This document shows positions 15,515 through 24,059 of a stretch of DNA of 64,000 bases, one piece after another. The notes beneath the pieces are model-generated. The model ran no database searches, had not been told where the DNA came from, and saw nothing but the letters and a program-made list of their open reading frames with translations. Position 1 is the first letter of the stretch, and each line of letters opens with the position of its first letter. Position numbers and translations under genes: made by a program. Source of the stretch: Aggregicoccus sp. 17bor-14 (GTDB lineage: Bacteria > Myxococcota > Myxococcia > Myxococcales > Myxococcaceae). Location: the NCBI RefSeq assembly GCF_009659535.1, contig NZ_VJZZ01000004.1, positions 124,001 through 188,000 on the forward strand, read 5' to 3'.

Positions 15515-17700
15515 AGGCGGCGGCGAGCGGCGGCAGGGCGGTCCCGTTGCTCGCGGCGCGGGCGCTCGTGCTGCTCGCGCTGGCGCTCGCCTGCGGGCGC
15601 AGCGCCGTGGCGGCCGAGCGCGCGCCGGGCCAGCGCACCCAGGCGGCGCCGGCCCCCAGCGAGCCCCTCTACGTGTCCGGGCTCAAGGGCGAGTGGCAGG
15701 ACTACGGCTGGGCGCCGCGCGAGCTGAAGGCCGGCGCGCCCGCGCGCCTGGACCTCAGCAACAAGGGCGGGTGGATCATCGCCCGGCCGGGCTACGGCGC
15801 CCGGCCCGCGGGGCTGGTGCTGCGCTACCGCGCGCCCAGGGGCTTCGGCGACTTCCTCGAGGTGCGCCTGGACGGCAGCGGCAGCGCGGACTTCCCGCAC
15901 GTGCGCGTGCTGCCGCGCCACCGCCTGGACGGCAAGGACGGCTGGAGCGAGGCGTGGCTGTCCCTGCAGGAGCTCAACCCCGCGGGCGCCCCCTTCGACC
16001 GCATCGTGCTGCGCGCGGCCGAGCAGGTGGGAAACGAGCGCGTGGAGGTGGACGGCGTGGGCTTCACCGCCACCGCGCCCGCGGGCGGCCCCGAGGTCGC
16101 CGCGGCCCCCCAGGCCGCCCCGCGCGAGGTGCAGCTCTCCCTCGACTGCCGCGCGCCCGCGCAGCGCATCAAGCCGGGCATCTACGGCATCGCGTACGAC
16201 CAGATGCGCGACGCTCAGAGCATCCACCAGTGGCAGCTGGGCGCCACCATGCGCCGCTGGGGCGGCAACGCCACCAGCCGCTACAACTGGGAGCTGGGCA
16301 ACGCCTGGAACACCGCGAGCGACTGGTACTTCCGCAACGTGAACTACACGGACGTGCCCAACTTCTCGTACACGCGCTTCCTCGATGCGGACCTCGAGAA
16401 GGGCGTGCAGACCGCCCTCACGGTGCCCACCATCGGCTGGGTCGCGAAGGACACGAGCTCGCACGCGTTCTCGGTGGCCACCTTCGGCGCGCAGGCCTCG
16501 GTGGACCCCAGCGTGCCGGACGCGGGCAACGGCGTGGACACCAAGGGCCAGCGCATCGCGCCGGGGCCTCCCGAGCTCACCAGCGTGCCGGCGGGCCCGG
16601 ACTTCATCGGCCGCTGGGTGAAGGCCATCCGCAAGCGCGACGCCGAGAAGGGCACGCGCAGCGTGCACATGTACATCCTGGACAACGAGCCGGCGCTCTG
16701 GAGCGAGACCCACCGGGACGTGCACCCCGAGCCGGTCACCTACGACGAGCTGCTGCAGCGCACGCTCGCGTACGGCACGGCGGTGCGCCGCGCGGACCCG
16801 GACGCGGTCATCGCGGGGCCGGCCGAGTGGGGCTGGTCCAACTACCTGTACTCGGCGAAGGACGCGAAGGTGAGCTACACGCTCGCCCCGGACCGGCGCG
16901 CGCACGGCAACGTGCCCCTGGTGCCCTGGCTCCTGCGCAAGGTGCGCGAGAGCGAGCGGCAGACGGGCGTGCGCGTGCTGGACGTGCTGGACCTGCACTT
17001 CTACCCGCAGGGCAAGGGCATCGGCGTGGGCACGGGCGGGCAGACCGACCCCGGCACCAACGAGCGGCGCATCCGCTCCACGCGCGGGCTGTGGGATCCC
17101 ACCTACGTGGACGAGTCGTGGATCGGCGAGCCGGTGCGGCTCATCCCGCGCATGCGCGAGTGGGTGGACCAGAACGCGCCCGGCGTGGGGCTCTCCATCG
17201 GCGAGTACAACTTCGGCGCCGAGGGGCACATGAGCGGCGGGCTCGCGCTCGCGGAGGCCCTGGGACGCTTCGGCCAGTACGGGCTGGACGCCGCCTTCTA
17301 CTGGACCTACCCGCCGGAGAACTCCCCCGCCTTCTGGGCCTTCCGCGCCTACCGCAACTTCGACGGCAAGGGCGGCCGCTTCCAGGACCTCTCCGTGCCG
17401 GCGCGCTCGAGCCTCGCGAGCACCTCGCTCTTCGCCTCGCGCGACGAGAGCGGCGAGCACCTGGTGGCGGTGCTGCTCAACCTGGACCCCGAGCGCCCCG
17501 CGCGCGGGCGCCTGGACCTGGGCGCCTGCGGCAGCGTGAGCGCGCAGCGCGCCTTCCGCTACATCGGTGAGGCGGCGGGCTTCCGCGAGCTGCCGGCCTC
17601 GGAGGTCCCCGGCGCGAGCGGCCCCGACGTCACCCTTCCCCCCTACTCCATGACGGTGCTCGATCTCACCCTGAGCGCCCGCCCCAAGACCTCCCGATGA
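15511..17700 (+). CDS. epsB: Secreted glycoside hydrolase family 44-like enzyme
   Basis: Protein of 729 residues with a signal peptide (hydrophobic run ending near residue 34) and an N-terminal beta-sandwich-like region (about 50-190). A GH44-type TIM barrel follows from IYGIAYDQMRDAQSIHQW, with MRRWGGNATSRYNW. The predicted acid/base is the Glu of DNEPALW (Glu393) and the predicted nucleophile the Glu of IGEYNFGAEG (Glu565). A C-terminal beta domain follows (YIGEAAGF through PPYSMTVLDLTL). GH44 enzymes cut beta-1,4-glucan or xyloglucan-type chains. Within this operon it may trim or release EPS, or clear misplaced polymer in the periplasm. The symbol is by analogy with the glycosyl hydrolase of the M. 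xanthus eps locus. Confidence 0.85.
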   Translation: MKAAASGGRAVPLLAARALVLLALALACGRSAVAAERAPGQRTQAAPAPSEPLYVSGLKGEWQDYGWAPRELKAGAPARLDLSNKGGWIIARPGYGARPAGLVLRYRAPRGFGDFLEVRLDGSGSADFPHVRVLPRHRLDGKDGWSEAWLSLQELNPAGAPFDRIVLRAAEQVGNERVEVDGVGFTATAPAGGPEVAAAPQAAPREVQLSLDCRAPAQRIKPGIYGIAYDQMRDAQSIHQWQLGATMRRWGGNATSRYNWELGNAWNTASDWYFRNVNYTDVPNFSYTRFLDADLEKGVQTALTVPTIGWVAKDTSSHAFSVATFGAQASVDPSVPDAGNGVDTKGQRIAPGPPELTSVPAGPDFIGRWVKAIRKRDAEKGTRSVHMYILDNEPALWSETHRDVHPEPVTYDELLQRTLAYGTAVRRADPDAVIAGPAEWGWSNYLYSAKDAKVSYTLAPDRRAHGNVPLVPWLLRKVRESERQTGVRVLDVLDLHFYPQGKGIGVGTGGQTDPGTNERRIRSTRGLWDPTYVDESWIGEPVRLIPRMREWVDQNAPGVGLSIGEYNFGAEGHMSGGLALAEALGRFGQYGLDAAFYWTYPPENSPAFWAFRAYRNFDGKGGRFQDLSVPARSSLASTSLFASRDESGEHLVAVLLNLDPERPARGRLDLGACGSVSAQRAFRYIGEAAGFRELPASEVPGASGPDVTLPPYSMTVLDLTLSARPKTSR

Positions 17701-18506
17701 GCGCTCCCGCCCCGGTCCTCCGCTCCCCTCCCCCTGCCGCTCCCGCGGCGCCGCGCCTGCGCCTCGGGCGGCTCACGATCGATCCCGTCACCTTCCCCGA
17801 GGCGCTCGCGCGCATCGAGGCGCTGGTGGCCGCACGCCAGGGGGGCAGTGTCTTCACCCCCAACGTGGACCACGTGGTGAACGTGGACGCGGACGCGCAC
17901 TTCGCCGAGGCCTACGCGCAGGTGAGCCTCTCGCTGGTGGACGGCACGCCGCTGCTCTGGGCCTCGCGCGCGCTGGGCGCGCCCCTGCCGGAGAAGATCT
18001 CGGGCTCGGACCTGGTGTGGCCGCTCATGCAGCGCGCCGCCGAGCGCGGCTGGCGCGTGTACCTGCTAGGCGCGGGGCCCGGCGTGGCCCAGGAGGCCGC
18101 CGAGCGCTTCGAGCGGGAGCTGGGACTGAAGGTCGTGGGCGTGGACTCGCCGCGCATTGCCGCCCGTCCCGGCGCCGTCGACGAGAGCGCCGAGGCGCTC
18201 GCGCGCCTGCGCGCCGCCGCGCCGGACCTGGTGCTCGTGGCCTTCGGCTCGCCGAAGCAGGAGCTGTGGATCCACGCGCACGCGGCCCAGCTCGCGCCGG
18301 CCGTGGCGGTGGCCGTGGGCGCCTCGCTGGACTTCGTGGCGGGGCGGGTGAAGCGCGCCCCGGCCTGGATGTCGCGCGCGGGGCTGGAGTGGCTCTACCG
18401 GCTCGGGCAGGAGCCGCGCCGCCTGTGGCGCCGCTACCTGGTGAACGACCCCAAATTCGTGGGCATCCTGCTGCGCACGCTGCGCGAGTCGCGGCGCGCC
18501 CGCTAG
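17697..18506 (+). CDS. epsA: WecG/TagA/CpsF-family glycosyltransferase (GT26)
   Basis: Protein of 269 residues. Characteristic segments are VFTPNVDHVVNVDAD, LVDGTPLLWASRALG with EKISGSDLV, the strand YLLGAGPGVAQEAAERF, VLVAFGSPKQELWI (the G-PKQE motif) and VGASLDFVAGRVKRAPAWM, with the family end LEWLYRLGQEPRRLWRRYLV. Such enzymes add ManNAc(A)- or Glc-type sugars to a lipid-linked intermediate at the inner membrane. The start overlaps the glycoside hydrolase stop (ATGA), and it is the last gene of the plus-strand operon. Ten bases separate it from the convergent acetyltransferase, and I see no terminator there. Confidence 0.9.
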   Translation: MSAPAPVLRSPPPAAPAAPRLRLGRLTIDPVTFPEALARIEALVAARQGGSVFTPNVDHVVNVDADAHFAEAYAQVSLSLVDGTPLLWASRALGAPLPEKISGSDLVWPLMQRAAERGWRVYLLGAGPGVAQEAAERFERELGLKVVGVDSPRIAARPGAVDESAEALARLRAAAPDLVLVAFGSPKQELWIHAHAAQLAPAVAVAVGASLDFVAGRVKRAPAWMSRAGLEWLYRLGQEPRRLWRRYLVNDPKFVGILLRTLRESRRAR

Positions 18507-18516
18507 GGACGCGGGC

Positions 18517-19071
18517 TCAGGTCCCCGAGCGCGCGGTGCGGTAGGGGTCCCGCGCGCCCTTGGGCTGGGCCTTCGCCGGGATGCCCGTCACCACGCTGTC
18601 CGGGGGCACGTCGTGCAGCACCACGGCGTTGGCCCCGATGACCGAGCGGGCCCCCACGCGGATGGGGCCGAGGATGCGCGCCCCGCAGCCCACCACCACG
18701 TCCTCCTCGAGCGTGGGGTAGCCGTTGTCCTTCGCGGTGCCCACGGTGTTGTTGCCCATGAAGCGCACGCGGTCGCCGATGCGCGCGTCCCCGCCGATGA
18801 CGATGCCCAGCGTGTGCACGAAGTACACGCCCTTGCCCAGCGTCACGTCCTTGCCGATCTCGATGCCGTAGAGCGCCGTCTGCGCGAGCCGCAGGATGCG
18901 GTTCGCGCCCGGCAGCAGGCGCGCCGCGGCCCGCACGCGCTGCAGCGCGAGCACCGTGTACCCGTCCGAGAGGGCCAGGGTGCGCAGCACCTGGCGGGCG
19001 TCCGGGCTGCCCCCGGCCTCGCACTGCGCCACCTGCACCGCGTCTTCGTACAGCTGCCTGAGCATGCGCAT
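18517..19071 (-). CDS. epsC: Serine O-acetyltransferase-like protein (left-handed beta-helix)
   Basis: Protein of 184 residues, shorter than E. coli CysE (273). After a 70-residue helical part it has hexapeptide-repeat coils: IEIGKDVTLGKGVYFVHTLG, IVIGGDARIGDRVRFMGNN, and VVVGCGARILGPIRVGARSVIGANAVV, ending VVTGIPAK. A histidine is kept in the VHTLG position, but the usual His-Pro of the IHPGA motif is replaced. In this setting it more likely acetylates a sugar or an intermediate of the EPS than makes O-acetylserine. It is convergent with epsA and lies 95 bases downstream of the lipoprotein gene at 19167-20960 on the same strand. The symbol follows the M. xanthus eps locus. Confidence 0.75.
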   Translation of the reverse strand: MRMLRQLYEDAVQVAQCEAGGSPDARQVLRTLALSDGYTVLALQRVRAAARLLPGANRILRLAQTALYGIEIGKDVTLGKGVYFVHTLGIVIGGDARIGDRVRFMGNNTVGTAKDNGYPTLEEDVVVGCGARILGPIRVGARSVIGANAVVLHDVPPDSVVTGIPAKAQPKGARDPYRTARSGT

Positions 19072-19166
19072 CTCCACGGCCCTTCGCGGGCCCGAGCGCC
19101 CGCGCGCGGGCTGCTCCGGGTGTACCCCCCGGGCGCACGCGGCGTCCAGGGAGTGCGCTCGGAGGC

Positions 19167-20960
19167 TCAGCCCTTGTACGTGTAGCAGACGCTGGGATCG
19201 AAGGTGGGCGGGGCGGCCACGTTCTCCTGCAGCCCCAGGTTGTCCCAGCTGCGCTCGTCCATGAAGGGCGTGTTCTGCAGGTAGTAGCGCTGGCCGGTGC
19301 GGTCGTTGCTGTCCGAGAAGAACTCGATGCGCTCGCCGGCCGAGTGGTAGAGCACCTGCCCGAAGCCCACCGCCGCCTCCGCCATGGTGAGCTTCACCGA
19401 GGGGAAGTCGTTGCAGAGGCGCTGCTGGCCGTTCACGTAGAGCACCACGCGGCCGCGGCGCACGTACAGGTCGTAGCGGGCGCGCGGGGCGATGAGCATC
19501 TGGTCGTCCAGGATGGGCGCGAGCAGCTTGCCGGCCGCGTCCTGCGTGCGGAACCAGCCGGGCGCGGCGATGTTCGGCTCGTGGTACTGGTCCGGGCTCA
19601 CGTTCACCACGCTGCTGCGCGTGGGCTTGTTGGCCAGGTTCACCATCACGCGGATGTCGGACTCGGGGCGCTTGTTGCTGGGCGCCAGGGTGAAGGGCCA
19701 GCCGTCGCGCGGGAACACCTGGAGGCAGTTCCACAGCTCGATGCTGGGGTTCTGCCCGTCCTCCTGGTGGAAGAAGGGGGTCTGGATGATGCTGCCCTTG
19801 AGCGCACCGTCCGCCTCCATCGTGGCGCCCTCGGTGGCCGCGCCGCACAGCGAGATCCACCAGTAGCGGCGCGAGGTGGCGTCGCTCGCGACCTCGTAGG
19901 AGACGTGCAGGTAGCCCTCGTCGTAGAGCTTCGCCGGGTGCTTCGGGTAGGCGATGTTGGAGGCGAACACGTCCTGCCCCACGTCCGCGATCAGCGTGTG
20001 CAGCTGCCCGCGGTCGACGAAGAACTGGGTGAGCTCGGAGCCGTAGGTGTAGAAGTTCCACTTCGCGTTCATGTACCGGCGCGGGTTCTGCGCGCGGTCG
20101 TAGCCCTTCACGCTGCCCACCAGCTTCGGCTGATCGTTCTCGGTGAAGCCGTCGAAGAAGTCGCTCGGCGCGGTGGGGGCCGCGCGCGGGGTGATGAGCA
20201 GCGTGGTGCGCGCGAGCACCCGGGGCGCCACGGGCGCGGCCTGCGCGCCGGGGCGGGGGCCCGGGCCGTGGCCGTTCACGATGAGGCTGCCGTAGCGAGT
20301 CCGGATCTCGTCCGCCGTGTACACCTCGTGGAGCCCCTTCGCCGCGTCCTTCACCTCCACGTTGTTCGTCACGTCCACCACGCCGTGCTCCGAGCCGATG
20401 ACGCCCGGGAAGGGGCACGCGGCGTCCACCGCCTCCACCACCACGCGCGTGGGGCCGGAGAGCGCCGTCACGTCCAACTGCCGCAGCAGCTCCAGCGTGG
20501 CCTGCGCCTTCGCGTTGTGCTGGCGGTAGCCCGCGCAGTGCACCAGCGCGCCGTCCACCTGCTCCTGACCCGCGACGGGCACGCTCACCTTCACGCCGTT
20601 CACCAGGGCGAAGGCGCGGTAGTCGCGTGCGCCGTCCACCAGGGGGAGCACGAGCAGGGCGCTGTCGTAGTTGGCGAGCACCTGCACCCCCTCCATGAGC
20701 GGGGCGCTGGTCCACGGCAGCGCCGCGCCGTCCGCCCCCGGGGGCGCGGTGGGGCTGTCGGCCACCGTGGCGGGCACCGCCTCGGGCGCGCCGGGCAGGG
20801 GGTCCACGCCCACCTCCGGCTCGGTGACGCCCGGCCCGGCCCCCGGGTCCCCCTTACAGGCGAGGACGAGAAGTGAGGCGACCAGCGCGCAGCGCCGCAG
20901 GGCGGACGGGAGGGGGCTGGGGCGGGTCGGGGAGGGGCACTCGAGTCGGCGTAGGTACAT
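19167..20960 (-). CDS. Large lipoprotein of unknown function, possible polysaccharide-binding C-terminus
   Basis: Protein of 597 residues with a signal sequence ending in the lipobox LVLACKGD, then a Pro/Gly/Glu-rich linker (about 40-90). The body is rich in beta strand and Asn/Tyr/Trp. The last 120 residues (RARYDLYVRRGRVVLYVNGQ, VGFGQVLYHSAGERIEFFSD) have the strand pattern of a concanavalin-like or jelly-roll module. I cannot assign a family. It lies between epsC and the divergent peroxidase gene and is probably exported to the outer membrane, where it could bind the exopolysaccharide. The start at 20960 is the ATG giving the signal peptide MYLRRLECPSP. Confidence 0.65.
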   Translation of the reverse strand: MYLRRLECPSPTRPSPLPSALRRCALVASLLVLACKGDPGAGPGVTEPEVGVDPLPGAPEAVPATVADSPTAPPGADGAALPWTSAPLMEGVQVLANYDSALLVLPLVDGARDYRAFALVNGVKVSVPVAGQEQVDGALVHCAGYRQHNAKAQATLELLRQLDVTALSGPTRVVVEAVDAACPFPGVIGSEHGVVDVTNNVEVKDAAKGLHEVYTADEIRTRYGSLIVNGHGPGPRPGAQAAPVAPRVLARTTLLITPRAAPTAPSDFFDGFTENDQPKLVGSVKGYDRAQNPRRYMNAKWNFYTYGSELTQFFVDRGQLHTLIADVGQDVFASNIAYPKHPAKLYDEGYLHVSYEVASDATSRRYWWISLCGAATEGATMEADGALKGSIIQTPFFHQEDGQNPSIELWNCLQVFPRDGWPFTLAPSNKRPESDIRVMVNLANKPTRSSVVNVSPDQYHEPNIAAPGWFRTQDAAGKLLAPILDDQMLIAPRARYDLYVRRGRVVLYVNGQQRLCNDFPSVKLTMAEAAVGFGQVLYHSAGERIEFFSDSNDRTGQRYYLQNTPFMDERSWDNLGLQENVAAPPTFDPSVCYTYKG

Positions 20961-21067
20961 GTGTGCGACGCGTCTTACCTTGACTGGGGGTGATTGTTCT
21001 ATTGGACCCCTTGCCGAACCGGCTCCTGCTCGGAAAGCATCCGGCCTCCTCCCGTGTTCGAGGCCCC

Positions 21068-22333
21068 GTGCTCGAATTTCCCTGCCCTTCCCTGCCCCCG
21101 CGCCGCCTCCGCCGCTTCGCGCTCGGTGTGAGTGCGCTCCTCGCGCTCGGCGCCTGCAGCGAGCCCTGCCCCGAGGCCCCCGGGCTGGGTGCGCAGCAGT
21201 GCGCGGAGGTGCGCGCGATGCGGCTGCCCGAGGCCCTGCCGGCCGCGCGCGGCAACGCGCACGCGGAGGACCCGGCCGCGGCGCTGCTGGGCTTCCGCGT
21301 CTTCTTCGACGCGCGCTTCTCCTCGGACCAGCAGGTGCGCTGCGCCACCTGCCACGCCCCCGAGCGCCACTTCCAGGACGGCCTGCCCGTGGCACACGGG
21401 CTCGAGGACGTGACGCGCAACACGCCCACCGTGCTCAACGCGGCCTGGCAGCGCTGGCAGACGTGGGACGGCAGCGCGGACTCGCTCTGGTCGCAGCCGC
21501 TCACCGCGCTCGAGAACCCGAAGGAGATGAACCTCACGCGGCTCGAGCTCGCGCACCGCATCGCGGAGTACTACGGCCCGCGCTACGAGCCGGCCTTCGG
21601 CGCGCTCCCGCCGCTCGGGGACACGGCGCGCTTCCCTGCGCGCGGCAGCCCCGGCTCCTCCGAGTGGGAGGCGATGGCGCCCGCGGACCAGGACGCGGTG
21701 AACCGGGTGGCCGCCAACGTGGGCAAGGCCCTCGAGGCGTACCTGCGCAAGCTCGCCGCGGGGCCGTCCGCCCTGGACCGCTACCTCGCGGGCGACGCGG
21801 CCGCCCTGGGCGAGCAGGAGCGCAAGGGCCTGCGGGTGTTCGTGCAGGCGGGCTGCAGCAGCTGCCACTCCGGCCCGCAGCTGAGCGACGAGCGCTACCA
21901 CAACCTCGGCGTCCCCGCGCTCGCGGGCGCGCCGCTGGACGAGGGCCGCAGCGCCGGGCTCGCGCACGCGGGCGCGAGCCCCTTCAACGCGCTGGGACCC
22001 TATGCGGACGGTCCGGTGCCGGGCGCCTCGGGCGCGGACTACGTGGCGCAGCCGGGCGCGGAGGCGCTGGGGGCCTTCCGCACCCCGTCCCTGCGCAACC
22101 TCGAGGACAGCGCGCCCTACGGGCACAACGGCCGCTTCGCGACGCTCGAGGAGGTGGTGGACTTCCACCTCCAGGGCGGGGGCCGCGGCGCCGGCGGTTT
22201 CGTGGGCGAGGTGAGCCCGCTGCTGCAGCCGCGCACGCTCTCCGCGGACGAGCGCGAGGCGCTGCTCGCCTTCCTGCGCTCGCTCGAGGGGCAGTACCCG
22301 GCCGCCCCCTGGAACAACTGGCCCGAGGGCTAG
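21068..22333 (+). CDS. MauG/cytochrome c peroxidase-like dihaem lipoprotein
   Basis: Protein of 421 residues with lipobox LLALGACSE. Two c-type haem sites are visible, CATCH in the first half and CSSCH in the second, along with GFRVFFDARFS and the C-terminal FRTPSLRNLEDSAPYGHNGRFATLEEVVDFH typical of the MauG/CcpA superfamily. Members reduce peroxide or oxidise a protein substrate in the periplasm. The GTG at 21068 gives a normal signal peptide; a GTG at 20990 would start too close to the divergent gene. A TTGACT at 20980-20985 could be its -35 box, but no good -10 follows. The link to EPS synthesis is unclear. Confidence 0.8.
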   Translation: MLEFPCPSLPPRRLRRFALGVSALLALGACSEPCPEAPGLGAQQCAEVRAMRLPEALPAARGNAHAEDPAAALLGFRVFFDARFSSDQQVRCATCHAPERHFQDGLPVAHGLEDVTRNTPTVLNAAWQRWQTWDGSADSLWSQPLTALENPKEMNLTRLELAHRIAEYYGPRYEPAFGALPPLGDTARFPARGSPGSSEWEAMAPADQDAVNRVAANVGKALEAYLRKLAAGPSALDRYLAGDAAALGEQERKGLRVFVQAGCSSCHSGPQLSDERYHNLGVPALAGAPLDEGRSAGLAHAGASPFNALGPYADGPVPGASGADYVAQPGAEALGAFRTPSLRNLEDSAPYGHNGRFATLEEVVDFHLQGGGRGAGGFVGEVSPLLQPRTLSADEREALLAFLRSLEGQYPAAPWNNWPEG

Positions 22334-22339
22334 CGGGAG

Positions 22340-23905
22340 CTAGGCCGACTGGGCGCGGCGCGCGGCCCGCTGCCCCAGCACCTCGCGCACGAAGTGGATC
22401 AGCTCGCGCGGGCGCACGGCGCCGAAGGCCCAGGCGAGCGGCAGGTACGCGAGCGCGTCCACCGCGAGCCGCCACGGCCCCAGCGGCGCGAGCAGGCGGT
22501 GCAGCAGGATCACCGCCGCGCACACCGCGAGCGAGCGCCCGATGGTGAGCAGCGTGGAGCGGTCGAGCAGCTCGCGCCCCACCGTCCACATCAGCATCGC
22601 GGTGACGCAGATCTCCATGCCCACCACGCCCACCGCCGAGCCCACGCCCGCGCCGCCCGGACCGAAGTGGCGCGCGCACAGGGGCACCGCCACCAGCGCG
22701 ATGAGCGGGTTGAGGATGACACCGGTGATGGACACCGAGGTCAGCGTCCAGCCGCGGTTCTCCGTGATCAGCGCCATGGAGAGCAGGATGGCCAGGTAGG
22801 TGAAGGCGAAGAGCAGCACCAGCACCCGCAGGCTGTGCACGGCGGGCGCGTAGGCCTCGCCGAACACGCGGCGCACCAGGAGGTCCGCCCCCAGGCCGAT
22901 GAGCAGCATGATGGGCAGCGTGGCGGTGATGACGCCTGCCACCGAGCGGCGCAGCACCTGCACGAAGGCCTCGTGGCTCTCGGCGCGCGCGCGCGACAGC
23001 AGCGGCATCACCACCCAGTTGACCAGCGGCGAGAGCAGCATCGCGAGGCTCGCCAGGTTGTTCGAGGCGCTGTACCAGCCGATCTCCTGCGCGTCGCGCG
23101 TGAGGAAGCCGAGCATGGTCACGTCCACCTTGGAGCAGAGCGTGACGGCCACCCCGTTCACGAAGAAGGGGATGCAGGCGCGCAGCACCTCGCGCGTGGC
23201 GGCCGCGTCCACGCGCAGCGTCAGGTCCAGCTCGCGCTGCGCGATGGGCCACAGCAGCACCACGCGCAGCGCCTCGGAGAGCAGGAAGCTGGAGGCGAGC
23301 ACCCAGAGCGGGGCGTGCAGCACGATGCCCAGCCCCACGCCCACCGCCCAGATCAGCTTCGCGCCCACGTTGATGACCGCGAGCCGCCCCACCGTGCCGT
23401 GCGCCTGCAGCAGCGCCGCGAGCGAGTTGCTCACGCTGACGCACAGGTACGCGACCCCGAAGAGCACCACCACCGGCTCGGTGCCCGCGGGTGCCCCCGC
23501 GCGCCCGATGGAGAGCGCGAGCGCGGCGAACACCGGCGCGCTCAAGAGCGCGCGCGCCACCAGCAGCCCCCCGAAGAAGTCCGAGGCGTGCGCCGGGCGC
23601 ACCGAGATCTCCTTCTGGATGTAGGTGTCCACCCCCAGGGTGAGCAGGATGAAGTAGGTGGCCGCGAGCGTGTCCGCGAGGTTCAGGGTGCCGAACAGCT
23701 CGGGGCCCAGGTGGCGCGGCAGCGCGATGCGGATGACCAGGGCCACCGCCCAGGTGCCCAGCAGCGAGGCCCCGAGCTTCAACGCGTTTCGCGCCGCGAC
23801 CACCCGGCTGTTGGTGGGGGCGGGAGCGGCGACGGCGACGGCGACGGCGGCATCGGGCGGAGCGGCGGCGGACATGGGCTCGGGTGCCATACCACGCGAG
23901 CGCAT
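22340..23905 (-). CDS. wzx: Polysaccharide flippase (Wzx, MOP superfamily)
   Basis: Protein of 521 residues with about twelve to fourteen membrane helices and MATE/Wzx-type features: RNALKLGASLLGTWAVALVIRIALPRH at the first helix, YLCVSVSNSLAALLQAHG, and SKVDVTMLGFLTRDAQEIGWYSAS. It should flip the undecaprenyl-linked repeat unit to the periplasm for the polymerase encoded at 12235. The start at 23905 has an AGGTG seven bases upstream; in-frame ATGs at 23890 and 23875 are alternatives. It is isolated on the minus strand, divergent from the FkbH gene, and ends convergently 6 bases from the peroxidase gene. Confidence 0.87.
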   Translation of the reverse strand: MRSRGMAPEPMSAAAPPDAAVAVAVAAPAPTNSRVVAARNALKLGASLLGTWAVALVIRIALPRHLGPELFGTLNLADTLAATYFILLTLGVDTYIQKEISVRPAHASDFFGGLLVARALLSAPVFAALALSIGRAGAPAGTEPVVVLFGVAYLCVSVSNSLAALLQAHGTVGRLAVINVGAKLIWAVGVGLGIVLHAPLWVLASSFLLSEALRVVLLWPIAQRELDLTLRVDAAATREVLRACIPFFVNGVAVTLCSKVDVTMLGFLTRDAQEIGWYSASNNLASLAMLLSPLVNWVVMPLLSRARAESHEAFVQVLRRSVAGVITATLPIMLLIGLGADLLVRRVFGEAYAPAVHSLRVLVLLFAFTYLAILLSMALITENRGWTLTSVSITGVILNPLIALVAVPLCARHFGPGGAGVGSAVGVVGMEICVTAMLMWTVGRELLDRSTLLTIGRSLAVCAAVILLHRLLAPLGPWRLAVDALAYLPLAWAFGAVRPRELIHFVREVLGQRAARRAQSA

Positions 23906-23914
23906 TCCTACACA

Positions 23915-23926
23915 CCTGGCGCCAGG
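23915..23926. promoter_or_regulatory. Perfect 12-bp palindrome at the wzx start
   Basis: CCTGGCGCCAGG lies 10 bases upstream of the wzx start and overlaps its RBS. It sits in the divergent interval to the FkbH gene, so it could be an operator or a small hairpin that blocks wzx translation. At this GC content, chance palindromes of this size are not rare. Confidence 0.25.
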
Positions 23927-23968
23927 GTCTCCGGGTGCCGTCGGACCCGGGGTCGAAGTCTCAGGGGC

Positions 23969-23998
23969 TTCAAAGCGCCCACGCTGAAATGCTACAAG
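23969..23998 (+). promoter_or_regulatory. Candidate promoter for the FkbH-LbH / ACP-LbH pair
   Basis: TTCAAA at 23969-23974, an 18-base spacer, then TACAAG at 23993-23998; each box matches the consensus at 4 of 6 positions. The predicted start point leaves a leader of about 55 bases before the ATG at 24060. The same TACAAG -10 occurs before rpsF in this window. Confidence 0.4.
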
Positions 23999-24059
23999 AC
24001 CTACATCCGCCCCTGGCGCTGCGCGCTCGCGCCGGGCGCCGCCCTGAGCCATCCGCCCC

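Noticed and set aside
14833-17460. 875-codon minus-strand frame opposite the GH44 gene
   Set aside because: The plus strand encodes an intact GH44 enzyme with both catalytic residues; the antisense frame has no motif.
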